A stretch of 64,000 bases of DNA from Haloterrigena salifodinae (GCF_003977755.1 NZ_RQWN01000001.1:388995-452994), one strand, 5' to 3'; counted from the first letter of the stretch, positions 26,015-35,198 are shown. A program made the numbers and translations. The notes: a model not told the origin generated them from the letters alone.

Positions 26015-26489
26015 CGGTCTCGTTCTCGTCGACTAACTGCTGGCCGAAGTGGTCGAACGGCTGTTTGTGGAGGCTCTTCAGGATTTTCGAGTTGACGACG
26101 TCGAACCCGAGCTCGCTGAGTTCGTCGCTCACGCGGGCGATATCGTCGGTGTCGGTCCCGACGGCTTCGATCTGGACGTTATCCGTTCCGTTGAGCACCT
26201 CCTGTATCGTGACGACGCCGCTGACCTCGCGGGCCTCGCGGGCGAGTCGCTCGCGCTCCGGGTTCGGGGCCGAGCAGATGAAGAGAACGTGCAACTGGAG
26301 CCCCGCTTTGTCGTAGTCGATGTCGGGATGGTAGCCCCGGATGATTCCCTCCGATTCCAGTTGTTCGATACGGTTCCGAACGGTGCTGGCCGAGACGCCG
26401 ATCTGCTCGGCCATCTCCTGGGTCGTGATCCGGCGTGCATCCTGCTGGAGAAGATACAGTACGGCCTTGTTCGTCGCGTCGAGGTCCAT
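26007..26489 (-). CDS. Lrp/AsnC-family transcription regulator
   Basis: The product has 160 residues. The N-terminal helix-turn-helix (TTQEMAEQIGVSASTVRNRI, then LESEGIIRGYHPDIDY) is followed by a RAM ligand domain (LHVLFICSAPNPERERLARE, VLNGTDNVQIEAVGTDTDD). Such proteins form octamers and sense amino acids or related metabolites. The tail after residue 145 (FDHFGQQLVDENETDE) is extra. It heads a two-gene unit with the HalOD1 gene and is divergent from top6B, with a 246-base shared upstream region. Confidence 0.88.
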   Translation of the reverse strand: MDLDATNKAVLYLLQQDARRITTQEMAEQIGVSASTVRNRIEQLESEGIIRGYHPDIDYDKAGLQLHVLFICSAPNPERERLAREAREVSGVVTIQEVLNGTDNVQIEAVGTDTDDIARVSDELSELGFDVVNSKILKSLHKQPFDHFGQQLVDENETDE

Positions 26490-26735
26490 CTCTCAGTTTC
26501 GCAGATGTGTCCCACTACTTTGTTCTTTTTGCAACGTATTCCGATTAATGCTGCTTATTTAGCAATAGCTCGGATAAAACGCAATCTCCGCTGCCCTCTC
26601 AGCTGTGGAAATAGCAACCCGTCTTCGACGCGATCAGAGCTCGAGGACGGCGGCTCGGCGAGACAACTGTTGACCACGTTCACTTCCGCTCCGGTAGCGC
26701 ACACCTTTTAGCCCCGCCGTTAGTATGAAGGGACA

Positions 26736-29216
26736 ATGACGTCGTTTCAGTCGACACTCGGTGACGAGGCGGGGATCGCCGAGGAGCTGGCCGAGAACCA
26801 GCAAGCGATCTCCATCGCCGAGTTCTTCGAGAAGAACAAGCACATGCTCGGCTTCGACAGCGGTGCTCGAGGCCTCGTCACGGCCGTCAAAGAGGCCGTC
26901 GACAACGCTCTGGACGCCGCCGAGGAGTCGGGTATTCTCCCGGATATCTACGTCGAGATCGAGGAGGCCGGCGACTACTACCGGCTGATCGTCGAGGACA
27001 ACGGGCCGGGGATCACGAAGGAGTCGCTCCCGAAGGTCTTTGGGAAACTGCTCTACGGCTCCCGGTTCCACGCCCGCGAACAGTCCCGCGGCCAGCAGGG
27101 AATCGGGATTTCCGCCGCCGTCCTCTACTCTCAACTGACGAGCGGGAAACCCGCCAAGATCACCAGCCGAACCCAGGGCTCGAGCGAGGCCGAGTACTTC
27201 GAACTCATCGTCGACACCGACAGCAACGAGCCCGAGATCAGCGTCGCGGAGACCACCTCCTGGGACCGCCCTCACGGGACGCGCATCGAACTCGAGATGG
27301 AGGCGAACATGCGCGCCCGCCAGCAGCTCCACGACTACATCAAGCACACGGCGGTCGTCAACCCCCACGCGCGTCTCGAACTCCGCGAACCGCAGGAACA
27401 CTTCAAGTTCGAGCGCGCGACTGACCAGCTCCCCGAGGAGACCGAGGAGATCCGACCCCACCCCCACGGGGTCGAGCTCGGGACCGTCATGAAGATGCTG
27501 ACGTCGACGGATTCCCAGACCGTCTCCGGCTTCCTCCAGGAGGAGTTCACCCGCGTCGGGAAGAAGACCGCCGACTCGATCATCGACGAGTTCCGCGACC
27601 GCCACTACGGCCGCGAGATGCGCTGGCGGCCGCCCACCGAACATGAGGATGTTGACCTCGAGGCCGCGGTCTCCGAGGCCACCGCGAACAAGGGCGCCGA
27701 CGCCACGGCCGCCTTCGCCGACGTCATCGCCGAGCGCGTCGACGAGACGGACCGGATCGCCCACCACGAACTGCTCGCGGTCGTCGATTCGGCCGCCGAC
27801 GAGGTCGAGGCCGAGCACGGCACGACGTTCGGCGACACCGTCCGCGAAAACGCCGTCGAGGCCGTCTGGCTCGCGCTGATCGACGCTCGATCGGAGGCCG
27901 ACGCGGCCGGCGAGACCGCCGACGAACCCGTCGAGTCCCGACTCGTCGCCGACTGTTACGAGCTCGCCGACGAGGCGACGAGCACCCGCAAGGACGACGA
28001 GGTGATCCGCGCCTTCGCCGACCGGCTCGCGGCGAAGTTCGACGACGAACTCGAGGGCGGCGAGGGCGAGGACGGTAACGTCCGCCACCGGCTCACCCGC
28101 AAGCGACTCCGCGCGCACGTCGACCGTGCCGCGGATCTCACCGAGGAGTACGACGACGTCTCCTTCGGCGACACCGCTCGCGAGAACATCACCGAGGCCG
28201 TCTGGGACGTGATGGCGACCGTCCCCGACGACCCGCCGCTGGTCCGCGAACTCGCTGGCGACCGGGACGCCGCCAGCGACCTCGTCGACGGGATGCGCGC
28301 GACCGATATCATGGCGCCGCCGACGCGGTGTCTCTCGCCGATCTCCGAGGAGCTGATCAGCGCCGGCCTCGAGAAGGAGTTCGACGCCGACTTCTACGCC
28401 TCCGCGACCCGCGACGCAGAGGTCCACGGCGGCGATCCGTTCATCGTCGAGGCCGGCATCGCCTACGGCGGCGACTTAGAGAGTGAAGGAAGTGTCAACG
28501 TCATGCGCTTTGCCAACCGCGTCCCGCTGGTCTATCAGCGCGGCGCGTGTGCGACGACCGACGTCGTCAAATCGATCGGCTGGCGCAACTACGGACTCGA
28601 CCAGCCCGGCGGCTCCGGCCTGCCGAAGGGGCCGGCGGTGATCATGATCCACGTCGCGTCGACGAACGTCCCGTTCACCAGCGAGTCGAAGGACGCCGTC
28701 GCGAACGTCCCCGAGATCGAAGACGAGATCGAGCTCGCGATCCGCGAGGCAGCCCGAGAGCTCAAGAGCTATCTCAACAAGCGCCGCTCGATGCAACAGC
28801 GCCGGAAGAAACAGAATGTCCTCGGGACGATCCTCCCGGAGATGGCCGAGAAGGTCGCCGAGGTCACCGGCCGCGACGAACCCGACATCGGCGATGCCAT
28901 CGCGCGCATCATGAACAACGTGCTCGTCGAGCGAAGCGTCAAGGAAAACGGCGACGGCCAGGCCGTCTCGGTCACCGTCGAGAACAACTCCAATACGAAC
29001 GAGTCCCTGGAGATCACCGACATCGTCTCCGACGAGCCGACGAGCCTCCCCGACGACGCGACCGTCGTCGAGATGGACGGCGAGTGGTTCGTCAAGTGGG
29101 AACCCGAGGTCTCGAGCGACGACGAGGCCACCCTCGAGTACGAGGTGGCCGACGGCGCGGAGTGCAGTCTGGACGTAAAGGGTGTCGAAAGTGAGAAACT
29201 CACGGTGAAACAATGA
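26736..29216 (+). CDS. top6B: DNA topoisomerase VI subunit B
   Basis: The product has 826 residues, long even for haloarchaea. The GHKL ATPase motifs are [37 protein letters not shown] and [16 protein letters not shown]. The H2TH region and the transducer follow; the middle (about 300-460) carries acidic inserts. [20 protein letters not shown] is a conserved transducer stretch. The C-terminal 90 residues ([16 protein letters not shown] onward) look like an Ig-type domain, as in methanogen Topo VI. It supplies ATP-driven gate closure for Top6A, overlapping it by four bases. CTTTTAGC at about 26703-26710 is a plausible TATA box. Confidence 0.96.
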   Translation: MTSFQSTLGDEAGIAEELAENQQAISIAEFFEKNKHMLGFDSGARGLVTAVKEAVDNALDAAEESGILPDIYVEIEEAGDYYRLIVEDNGPGITKESLPKVFGKLLYGSRFHAREQSRGQQGIGISAAVLYSQLTSGKPAKITSRTQGSSEAEYFELIVDTDSNEPEISVAETTSWDRPHGTRIELEMEANMRARQQLHDYIKHTAVVNPHARLELREPQEHFKFERATDQLPEETEEIRPHPHGVELGTVMKMLTSTDSQTVSGFLQEEFTRVGKKTADSIIDEFRDRHYGREMRWRPPTEHEDVDLEAAVSEATANKGADATAAFADVIAERVDETDRIAHHELLAVVDSAADEVEAEHGTTFGDTVRENAVEAVWLALIDARSEADAAGETADEPVESRLVADCYELADEATSTRKDDEVIRAFADRLAAKFDDELEGGEGEDGNVRHRLTRKRLRAHVDRAADLTEEYDDVSFGDTARENITEAVWDVMATVPDDPPLVRELAGDRDAASDLVDGMRATDIMAPPTRCLSPISEELISAGLEKEFDADFYASATRDAEVHGGDPFIVEAGIAYGGDLESEGSVNVMRFANRVPLVYQRGACATTDVVKSIGWRNYGLDQPGGSGLPKGPAVIMIHVASTNVPFTSESKDAVANVPEIEDEIELAIREAARELKSYLNKRRSMQQRRKKQNVLGTILPEMAEKVAEVTGRDEPDIGDAIARIMNNVLVERSVKENGDGQAVSVTVENNSNTNESLEITDIVSDEPTSLPDDATVVEMDGEWFVKWEPEVSSDDEATLEYEVADGAECSLDVKGVESEKLTVKQ

Positions 29217-30304
29217 GCGCAGACAACGACCAGCAAGCCCAAGAGCAGTTGATCGATCTCGCCGCGCAGTTCTACGACCAGTTCGAACTGGGCGAGATCC
29301 CCCACATGTCCGTGCCGACGCGGACGAAGAACAACATCGAGTACGACGAGGAGAGCGACGTCTGGGTATACGGCGACCGGGAATCGACCCGCTCGGCGAA
29401 CTCGGTAAGCGGCGCTCGAAAGCTGCTGAAAGCGACGTATACGATCGACTTCCTCGTAGAGCAACTCGAGCAGGATCGCTCGTCGACCCTGCGTGAACTC
29501 TACTACCTCTCGGAGAGCTGGGACAACGACGAGGCCCAGTTCACGAGCCAGGACGAGTCCAACAGCATGGTCGAGGATCTGGAGATCGTCTCCGGAGTCA
29601 CCCGCGAGGACTTCCACATGCGCCCCGAGGAGTCGGGCGCGAAGGTGATGGGGCCGCTCTACATCCGCGAGCAGACCAAGCGCGGCGACCGCGACATCCA
29701 CTGCCAGCTCGACGTGGGGCAAGGCGGGTACCAGATCCCGAACAACCCGGACATGATCGAGTTCCTCGACAACGACGCCGATTTCGTCCTCTGCGTAGAG
29801 ACCGGCGGCATGCGCGATCGACTCGTCGAGAACGGCTTCGACGAGGAGTACGACGCGATCGTCGTCCACCTCGGCGGACAGCCCGCGCGGGCCACGCGCC
29901 GACTGACGAAGCGCTTCCACGACGAGCTCGGGCTCCCCGTGGTGGTCTTCACTGACGGTGACCCGTGGTCGTACCGCATCTACGGCTCCGTCGCCTACGG
30001 GTCGATCAAGTCGGCCCACCTCTCGGAGTACCTCGCGACGCCCGAAGCGAAGTTTATCGGCATCCAGCCGGCCGACATCGTCGAGTACGACCTGCCAACC
30101 GACCCGCTCTCGGACTCGGACATCAACGCCTTAGAGAGCGAGCTCGAGGACCCGCGCTTCCAGACCGACTACTGGGAGGAACAGATCGAACTCCAACTCG
30201 ACATCGAGAAGAAGTCCGAACAGCAGTCGCTGGCGTCCCACGGGCTCGACTTCGTGACGGACACGTATCTGCCCGAACGGCTCGACGATATGGGCGTCCT
30301 CTAG
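29213..30304 (+). CDS. top6A: DNA topoisomerase VI subunit A (Spo11-like)
   Basis: The product has 363 residues. The catalytic tyrosine lies in [11 protein letters not shown], most likely Tyr98, the second of the pair. The TOPRIM domain shows LCVETGGM (Glu) and [16 protein letters not shown] (Asp-x-Asp), which bind Mg2+. With Top6B it forms the A2B2 type IIB enzyme that relaxes and decatenates DNA. The overlap of start and stop (ATGA) signals coupled translation. Gyrase is encoded 14 kb away. Confidence 0.97.
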   Translation: MSADNDQQAQEQLIDLAAQFYDQFELGEIPHMSVPTRTKNNIEYDEESDVWVYGDRESTRSANSVSGARKLLKATYTIDFLVEQLEQDRSSTLRELYYLSESWDNDEAQFTSQDESNSMVEDLEIVSGVTREDFHMRPEESGAKVMGPLYIREQTKRGDRDIHCQLDVGQGGYQIPNNPDMIEFLDNDADFVLCVETGGMRDRLVENGFDEEYDAIVVHLGGQPARATRRLTKRFHDELGLPVVVFTDGDPWSYRIYGSVAYGSIKSAHLSEYLATPEAKFIGIQPADIVEYDLPTDPLSDSDINALESELEDPRFQTDYWEEQIELQLDIEKKSEQQSLASHGLDFVTDTYLPERLDDMGVL

Positions 30305-30464
30305 ACGCCCGTAACCGCCGTTCAGCGGAATCCGCTACCAGTAGTTGGAGAGACGATTGCTTTACTGAGAGTGGCTGCGGAACCCGAGTTCAGTAGAATC
30401 GACTTCTCTAGCACGCCTTCCTGCTCGTCAAAGGGGTATTACGACGTCGCCACTTACGCCACCC

Positions 30465-31091
30465 ATGGTAGACGTAACGGAGGTGGCGCTCCGGTTCGTG
30501 CAATTATACGGCCCGCTCGCACTGTGCCTGTTTACCTTCCTCGAGGCGTCGATGCTGTTTCCGTTTCTCCCGAGCGAAGCCGTGGTTCCGGCGGCGGCTG
30601 CACTACTCATCACTGACCCCGTCTCGTTTTTCGTGTTCGTGCTCGCGGCCAGCGCCGGCGGGACGGTCGGAGCGTTCGTTCCGTTCTACGTGTTTCGCGG
30701 CTCTCGAGTCGGTGAGGGAGACTGGATCCGGAATCGAATCACCGTTTCAGACGACCGCATCGACGAGGGGCGAGAATGGTTCCGACGGTGGGGACAATCG
30801 TCGGTCCTCTGGGGACGGTTCCTGCCCGTGTTACGTTCCGTGATCTCTATTCCGGCGGGGTTCGCCAACATGCTTCCCGCGAGATTCGGCGTCTACACGG
30901 CGGTCGGGACGATCGCGTTTTACGCGGCCGCCGGAGGCGTCGTCTACTACGGGCGCCAACGGTCGCTCTTCGAAACGGCGTTCGACGCCGCCACCGCCAG
31001 CCCGCACCTCACCGTCGGAGGGATACTCGCACTCCTCGGAATCGGACTGCTCGTGAAGAGCCGATTCCGCCGTTCGGCCTTCTCAGAGTGA
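30465..31091 (+). CDS. DedA/VTT-family membrane protein
   Basis: The product has 208 residues. FTFLEASMLFPFLPSEAVVP and GRFLPVLRSVISIPAGFANM are the two conserved segments of DedA proteins, with the re-entrant loop residues E and R/G-x-R. Four to five helices are predicted. The family moves lipids such as undecaprenyl phosphate or phosphatidylethanolamine across the membrane or supports proton-driven homeostasis; in archaea the lipid substrate is unknown. ATG 30465 gives the usual N-terminus. Confidence 0.88.
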   Translation: MVDVTEVALRFVQLYGPLALCLFTFLEASMLFPFLPSEAVVPAAAALLITDPVSFFVFVLAASAGGTVGAFVPFYVFRGSRVGEGDWIRNRITVSDDRIDEGREWFRRWGQSSVLWGRFLPVLRSVISIPAGFANMLPARFGVYTAVGTIAFYAAAGGVVYYGRQRSLFETAFDAATASPHLTVGGILALLGIGLLVKSRFRRSAFSE

Positions 31092-31283
31092 ACGCGCTAT
31101 CTCGGTGGGGGCGTAGTTACCGAACCGACCCGCTTTGCTCCAGTGCTAATTTCGAACGGGAGTACTCGTCCTCCGATCTGCTGTGAATCGACTCAAGATA
31201 CCGGATTCGACTCGAGGTTCCGCGTTCGCTTCTCTCCGGTACAGTCGACTCGAGCGGCGGCGACCGCGCGTCGGTACCGATGT

Positions 31284-32237
31284 TCAGGCGTGTTCTGATT
31301 CCGGATCGCGGTCCGGCTCCCCGGCCGCGGCCGACTCGGTCGCGGTCCGCTCGCCGGCACCGGTTCCCTCGGCGTTCGCACACGCCCGGCAGTAGTAGTT
31401 GCGTCCCTCGGAGATCGTCAGCGGAACGCCGAGGGCACAGCACTCGTCCCGATAGATGCGCTCGAGGCCGCGCCCGACGGGGTCCGCACAGGCGGCACAC
31501 GGGCGGTCGGGGGCGACGACCGTCCGTTCCTCGACCGACCGGATCCGACCGTTCGCCCCGATCGGGTGCCGACTCTCGAGGCGGCGCCGAACCGACGGCA
31601 GGGCGCTCGCGCCCAGCATCGCGAAGAGGGCGGCGAGCGCGACCAACACGACGGTCGCCGCCGCGGCCGCGACCTCGAGAGCGATTACCGCGACGATCGC
31701 GGCGACCAGCCAGCAGCCGCCGGCGACCACTCGCCAGTGCAGCCCGGAGCCGGCCGCGGCATCGCCGCGGGTCTGCTCGACCTCGCTCCCCTCGACGCGG
31801 TCGGCTCGCAGGATCAGCCGCTCGGCGTCGCCGAAGTACCGGTAGGCGCCCCAGAGGGCGTTGCCGATCCCCATCGTGAACCAGACGGTGACCAGCGCGA
31901 CCGCGAGGTGCTCCTTCGCGTTTCCGAACGTCCGGCGTACCATGACGGCGCGATCGCCGAAATCGTGCTCGAGTCGCCACCCCTCTCGGGAGGCCCGCGT
32001 GATCCGGTGCTCGAGGCGGTCGCGGTCGCTCGTCTCCGTTTCGATATCAGCGTTTCGTCCCCCTCGATCGCTCCGGGTCGCAGCGGTGGCGGTCCGCCTC
32101 CGCGGTCCGGCGGTCGATCGATCGGTCGCGGCGCCACAGTTCGGACAGTAGTTCATCCGTCTCTCGAGACCGGTCCCACATTGCGCGCAGTACTGCGATG
32201 CGGGCCCGTCCCGACTCGACCGACGATAGCCGCCCAT
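31284..32237 (-). CDS. membrane protein with N- and C-terminal zinc ribbons
   Basis: The product has 317 residues. The start holds Cys17, Cys20, Cys31 and Cys34 (CAQC and CPNC), a zinc-ribbon domain. After a basic, then acidic linker come helices at about 110-130 and 165-215. A second cysteine set follows near 240-290 (CAAC, CC, CRAC). The domain RLEHRITRASREGWRLEHDF resembles a small DUF found in haloarchaeal zinc-ribbon membrane proteins. I cannot assign a function; zinc-ribbon membrane proteins of this type may scaffold other proteins. Confidence 0.7.
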   Translation of the reverse strand: MGGYRRSSRDGPASQYCAQCGTGLERRMNYCPNCGAATDRSTAGPRRRTATAATRSDRGGRNADIETETSDRDRLEHRITRASREGWRLEHDFGDRAVMVRRTFGNAKEHLAVALVTVWFTMGIGNALWGAYRYFGDAERLILRADRVEGSEVEQTRGDAAAGSGLHWRVVAGGCWLVAAIVAVIALEVAAAAATVVLVALAALFAMLGASALPSVRRRLESRHPIGANGRIRSVEERTVVAPDRPCAACADPVGRGLERIYRDECCALGVPLTISEGRNYYCRACANAEGTGAGERTATESAAAGEPDRDPESEHA

Positions 32238-32340
32238 ACGAGAGCGGTCGGCGCCAGCGACACTAACGCTTTGGAGCGGTCAGTACGGCTGTCTGTCAGG
32301 ACGGCCGACTAGTCGGCAGCGATCGAGAGCGATCGGCGGC

Positions 32341-33054
32341 TCAGTTCGTTCCCGGTTCGTCGAGGACGACCGGCACGCCGCGGTTCGCGACGTCGACCAC
32401 GAACGCGTCCGCGTCGGTCTCGATCGCCGCGAACGCGTCGTAGTGAACCGGAAGGACGAGATCCGGCTCGAGTCGCGCGGCGAGGTCGGCGGCCTCGCGG
32501 CGGTCCATGGTGAACGTCCCACCAATCGGCGGACAGAAGAGATCGACGGACAACTCCTCGTGGACCGGCAGCGCGTCGGTGTCGCCGGGCCAGAACGCGG
32601 TGACGCCGTCGATCGTGACGCCGAAGCCGCAGCCCTCGCCCTCGGGGTGGTAGGGCGCGCCGTTCTCGTCGACGTGCGGTCCCGCGGGATCGTTGTAGGC
32701 GGGCGTCGTGAACAGATCCAGCGGCCCGAGGACGAACGACTCGTCGGCGCGGACGCGCTCGACGTCGTAGGAGAGGTCCTCGGGGCCCTCGTCGACCCGA
32801 TCGATCTCTGTGGCGTCGATCGACTCGTGAACGAGGACCATGGCATCGTCGCGGGCCACCCGTTGGATCGAGTCCGGATCGTAGTGGTGGTCGTGAGAGA
32901 CAAGAATCAGATCACCGTCCCGCGGCTCGCCCGCGAGCGCGTCGCGCTCCTCCGGGCCCGGATCGACGTAGACGACGGCGCCGGTCCGGCCCTCGAGGCG
33001 GATCGTCGCGAGGCCGAGCCAGTCGACGGTCACCGCGCCGAATCGAACGGTCAT
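32341..33054 (-). CDS. MBL-fold metal-dependent hydrolase
   Basis: The product has 237 residues. SHDHHYDPD (residues 53-61) is the metal motif of the metallo-beta-lactamase fold, AFWPGDTDALP supplies the bridging Asp and LVLPVHYDAF the last His. The compact form with IRLEGRTGAVVYVDPG matches the UPF0173/UlaG-like group, which includes lactonases and phosphodiesterases. Substrate unknown. It ends the minus-strand run after the FAH-family gene with 51 bases between, so co-transcription is likely. Confidence 0.82.
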   Translation of the reverse strand: MTVRFGAVTVDWLGLATIRLEGRTGAVVYVDPGPEERDALAGEPRDGDLILVSHDHHYDPDSIQRVARDDAMVLVHESIDATEIDRVDEGPEDLSYDVERVRADESFVLGPLDLFTTPAYNDPAGPHVDENGAPYHPEGEGCGFGVTIDGVTAFWPGDTDALPVHEELSVDLFCPPIGGTFTMDRREAADLAARLEPDLVLPVHYDAFAAIETDADAFVVDVANRGVPVVLDEPGTN

Positions 33055-33105
33055 ACGGGCGCTTCGCTCGAGCGACCCGAAAAAGGTTCGGCTGCCGACG
33101 CGGCG

Positions 33106-33843
33106 TCAGGGCCGCCGAATGCTGTGCTCGAGCGTTCCGACGCCCTCGACCTCGATCTCGACCTCGTCGCCGTCCTCGAGCGGACCGACGCCCTCGGGCG
33201 TTCCGGTGGCGATGACGTCGCCGGGCTCTAAGGTCATGTAGGTCGTGATCTCGGCGATCAGCTCCGGGATGGGGAAGATGAGCTGCTCGCGGGAGCCGTC
33301 CTGCCTGAGTTCGCCGTTGACGCGGGACTGCACGCTGGCGTCGTCGGGCACCTCGTCGGGGGTCGCGAGCACCGGCCCCATCGGCGCGGCGCCGTCGAAA
33401 GCCTTCCCGCGGATCCAGTTCTGTTCCTCGTTCTGGTCGTCGCGGTTCGAAACGTCGTCGATGCAGGTGTAGCCCTCGACGACGTCCATCGCGTCCGAGA
33501 CGGGGACGTAGCGACACTGCTCGCCGATGACGACGCCGAGTTCGGCCTCGTAGTCGATGCGCTCCTTGCCGGCGGGCGCGGTGACGGTGTCGCCGTGGGC
33601 GGCGACGGCGTTCGGCGGCTTCAGGAACAACAGCGGCCGATCGGGCAAGTCCGACCCCATCTCGTCGGCGTGATCGGCGTAGTTGCGACCGATGCAGACG
33701 ATCTTCGACGGCTCGCAGGGTGGCAGCACGTCGATCGCGTCGTCCTCGAGGGCGTAGCTCTCGTTTCCGAAGTGAACGGAGCCATCTTCGTACTCGCCGC
33801 GGCGCACGGCGCCGGCCGGATCGCGGAAGCGAACGAATTTCAC
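33106..33843 (-). CDS. fumarylacetoacetate hydrolase (FAH) family protein
   Basis: The product has 245 residues from GTG 33843; a longer frame to 33939 adds residues absent from the family. KIVCIGRNYADHADEMG, PLLFLKPPNAV, IDYEAELGVVIG (metal ligands Glu) and LEPGDVIATGTPEGVGPLEDG are the FAH fold motifs in order. Members hydrolyse or decarboxylate acylpyruvates, oxaloacetate or 2-hydroxyhepta-2,4-dienedioate; the short single-domain form resembles acylpyruvase or oxaloacetate decarboxylase. No aromatic-degradation genes are near. Confidence 0.88.
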   Translation of the reverse strand: MKFVRFRDPAGAVRRGEYEDGSVHFGNESYALEDDAIDVLPPCEPSKIVCIGRNYADHADEMGSDLPDRPLLFLKPPNAVAAHGDTVTAPAGKERIDYEAELGVVIGEQCRYVPVSDAMDVVEGYTCIDDVSNRDDQNEEQNWIRGKAFDGAAPMGPVLATPDEVPDDASVQSRVNGELRQDGSREQLIFPIPELIAEITTYMTLEPGDVIATGTPEGVGPLEDGDEVEIEVEGVGTLEHSIRRP

Positions 33844-34031
33844 GTGCGAGTGGTTGTGTTGCGGGCTCAAAAGGATTGAGAAGTCGGCGGCGTTCGCGAA
33901 TCGACGAGAAAATCGGCATTTGAAGGATTGAGGCGCCACTATTCGGTGCCCACTGGCTCAGAAATGAGGACGAAGAGATGACAATAATCCGACCGAGAGA
34001 GGGCGTGCCATTACGGCCGCGGAACGGAACG

Positions 34032-34041
34032 TTTTTTACTA
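34032..34041 (+). promoter_or_regulatory. probable TATA region of tRNA-Glu
   Basis: TTTTTTACTA would place the start site near 34062-34068. That is 65-70 bases before the present tRNA 5' end but only about 10 bases before the second copy of the tRNA 5' end at 34074-34084. The spacing suggests that the DNA between was inserted later. Confidence 0.4.
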
Positions 34042-34073
34042 GGCCTCGGCAACGACCTATTGCGTTCGACGCA

Positions 34074-34141
34074 CGCTCCGCTGGCGAGATGGACGAAGTC
34101 CGTCGAGGCTCGGAGCGGGAACGCAGTGATCGCTCCGTTGG
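34074..34141. repeat. duplicated tRNA-Glu 5' end with intervening hairpin
   Basis: CGCTCCGCTGG at 34074-34084 matches the tRNA 5' end CGCTCCGTTGG at 34131-34141 in 10 of 11 bases. Between them lie a small hairpin (GGAC, loop GAA, GTCC) and a hairpin with stem CGGAGCG (34111-34117) against CGCTCCG (34131-34137). Its loop, closed by a G-T pair, is GAACGCAGTGA (34119-34129), identical to that at 21779-21789. The 3' arm of this hairpin is the tRNA acceptor strand itself. Confidence 0.65.
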
Positions 34142-34206
34142 TGTAGTCCGGCCAATCATTTCGGCCTTTCGAGCCGATGACCTGGGTTCAAATCCCAGAC
34201 GGAGCA
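34132..34206 (+). tRNA. tRNA-Glu, anticodon TTC
   Basis: The 75 bases fold as a cloverleaf. Acceptor stem GCTCCGT (34132-34138) pairs with ACGGAGC (34199-34205), discriminator A34206. The anticodon stem is TCGGC/GCCGA with loop CTTTCGA, anticodon TTC at 34168-34170. The T-arm is CTGGG-TTCAAAT-CCCAG. No CCA is encoded. Both ends have degenerate second copies in the flanks. Confidence 0.96.
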
Positions 34207-34313
34207 CTTCTTCGCGAACAATATCGTGAGCGAAGACTGCTATCTGGCGATTTGAAGTAGAAAAACGCGAGTGTTAGCGAGCGTTTCGCGTAGTTCACAT
34301 CCTAGATGGAGCA
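34186..34313. repeat. tRNA-Glu 3'-end duplication with hairpin between
   Basis: The last 21 bases of the tRNA (34186-34206) recur at 34293-34313 with 18 of 21 identical. Between them are, in order, a hairpin 34209-34236 (stem TCTTCGC, loop GAACAATATCGTGA), an inverted T-arm scrap CTGGCGATTTGAA (34244-34256) and a hairpin with arms AAACGC and GCGTTT (about 34263-34286). The same order occurs after tRNA-Val. Confidence 0.7.
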
Positions 34314-34508
34314 TCCCGACGGCCTCACCGCATGCGATTTCACTTCCCTCTCAACTGGAATAGACGAGAATCTCTACGATGCTGAAGTGGATTGCGCTTT
34401 CTACCTCGGCGTTGTCGGGCGATTGTCTGAACTGGTCGGTAATACAGCGGTGGAGGTCAGCCCGGCAGGGGTTCCAGTTTCGGGTGGTAAAGCCGCGTCA
34501 CCCACCGG

Positions 34509-34760
34509 TCATTCACCCGCCGTCGACATACTCGTCGTATGCAGGATACCATCAACGAAGATCTGTCCCTCGTGGGTCAAAGTGACTTGATGATCAGAAT
34601 ATTGGAACGTAAAGTTCCAGTCACCCTTTTCTTGATCACATAGGTTCTCTAATATTTCGGGATCGATGTACTCGTACAGCAAATCGAGTTCCGCTGGTTC
34701 TACCCCATCCTGGGCAGCTACCGCTTTGACAACGCTGGTGACGACGTCAGTTTGCGTCAT
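34509..34760 (-). CDS. HalOD1 output-domain protein
   Basis: From ATG 34760 the product has 83 residues. VVKAVAAQDGVEPAELDLLY, then EYIDPEILENLC and FQYSDHQVTLTHEGQIFVDG carry the HalOD1 pattern. Its 5' end overlaps the upstream winged-helix gene by 14 bases, so translation is coupled, as for the other HalOD1 gene at 25703-26014. Codon use is AT-richer than in the core genes, in keeping with an accessory patch behind tRNA-Glu. The stretch 34314-34508 downstream shows no recognisable gene. Confidence 0.75.
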   Translation of the reverse strand: MTQTDVVTSVVKAVAAQDGVEPAELDLLYEYIDPEILENLCDQEKGDWNFTFQYSDHQVTLTHEGQIFVDGILHTTSMSTAGE

Positions 34761-35142
34761 CGTTACTGCTCTTCTGTATAATCTTACAGTTGTCAACCAA
34801 GGACTTGGGGATCTCGTCTATCGACTCGAACACGTTCTCAACGATAAATGCCGGTTCCGCGAAATTAGGGCCGCGCTGGACACAGAACCGTTCGCGATCC
34901 CAGCGAACGTACCCCGCTTCGGCGAGCTTCGGGAGGTGGTGATGGCGCAAGTGAATTGCTAACGTCTCGGAGTCCATCGATTGATTGGGGGATTCTGCAG
35001 CTTCAGGCAGCGAGATCCGGCGCTCTTGTGGTTCATCCAGCAACGAATTAATGATCTCTCGCCGCGGCTCGACGGAAAGAATGTCGAATAACTGATTCCA
35101 TCTCTCAGCCCATTCCCAATCGTTAGACGGACTAGTAGCCAT
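34747..35142 (-). CDS. winged-helix protein of the haloarchaeal DUF7344 type
   Basis: From ATG 35142 the product has 131 residues: WAERWNQLFDILSVEPRREI, LPEAAESPNQ, then HHHLPKLAEAGYVRWDRE as recognition helix and wing. The family is a probable transcription regulator. An in-frame ATG at 35172 is also possible, and the TATA-like stretch at 35199-35208 lies 27-36 bases before it, which favours the longer form if the mRNA is leaderless. Its partner HalOD1 gene overlaps its 3' end. Confidence 0.72.
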   Translation of the reverse strand: MATSPSNDWEWAERWNQLFDILSVEPRREIINSLLDEPQERRISLPEAAESPNQSMDSETLAIHLRHHHLPKLAEAGYVRWDRERFCVQRGPNFAEPAFIVENVFESIDEIPKSLVDNCKIIQKSSNDDAN

Positions 35143-35198
35143 ACCCGTGCCTATTGTCTCTACGTACTTCATCCTTGTTAGCGAACATGTAATTTTCT

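Noticed and set aside
26634-28427. Minus-strand open frame of 597 codons over top6B
   Set aside because: Antisense shadow of a certain gene; repeated Val/Gly/Asp pattern without motif.
34314-34508. Open frames of 68 to 94 codons behind tRNA-Glu
   Set aside because: No hydrophobic, acidic or motif pattern; two frames compete over the same bases. I could not link them to a transposase.
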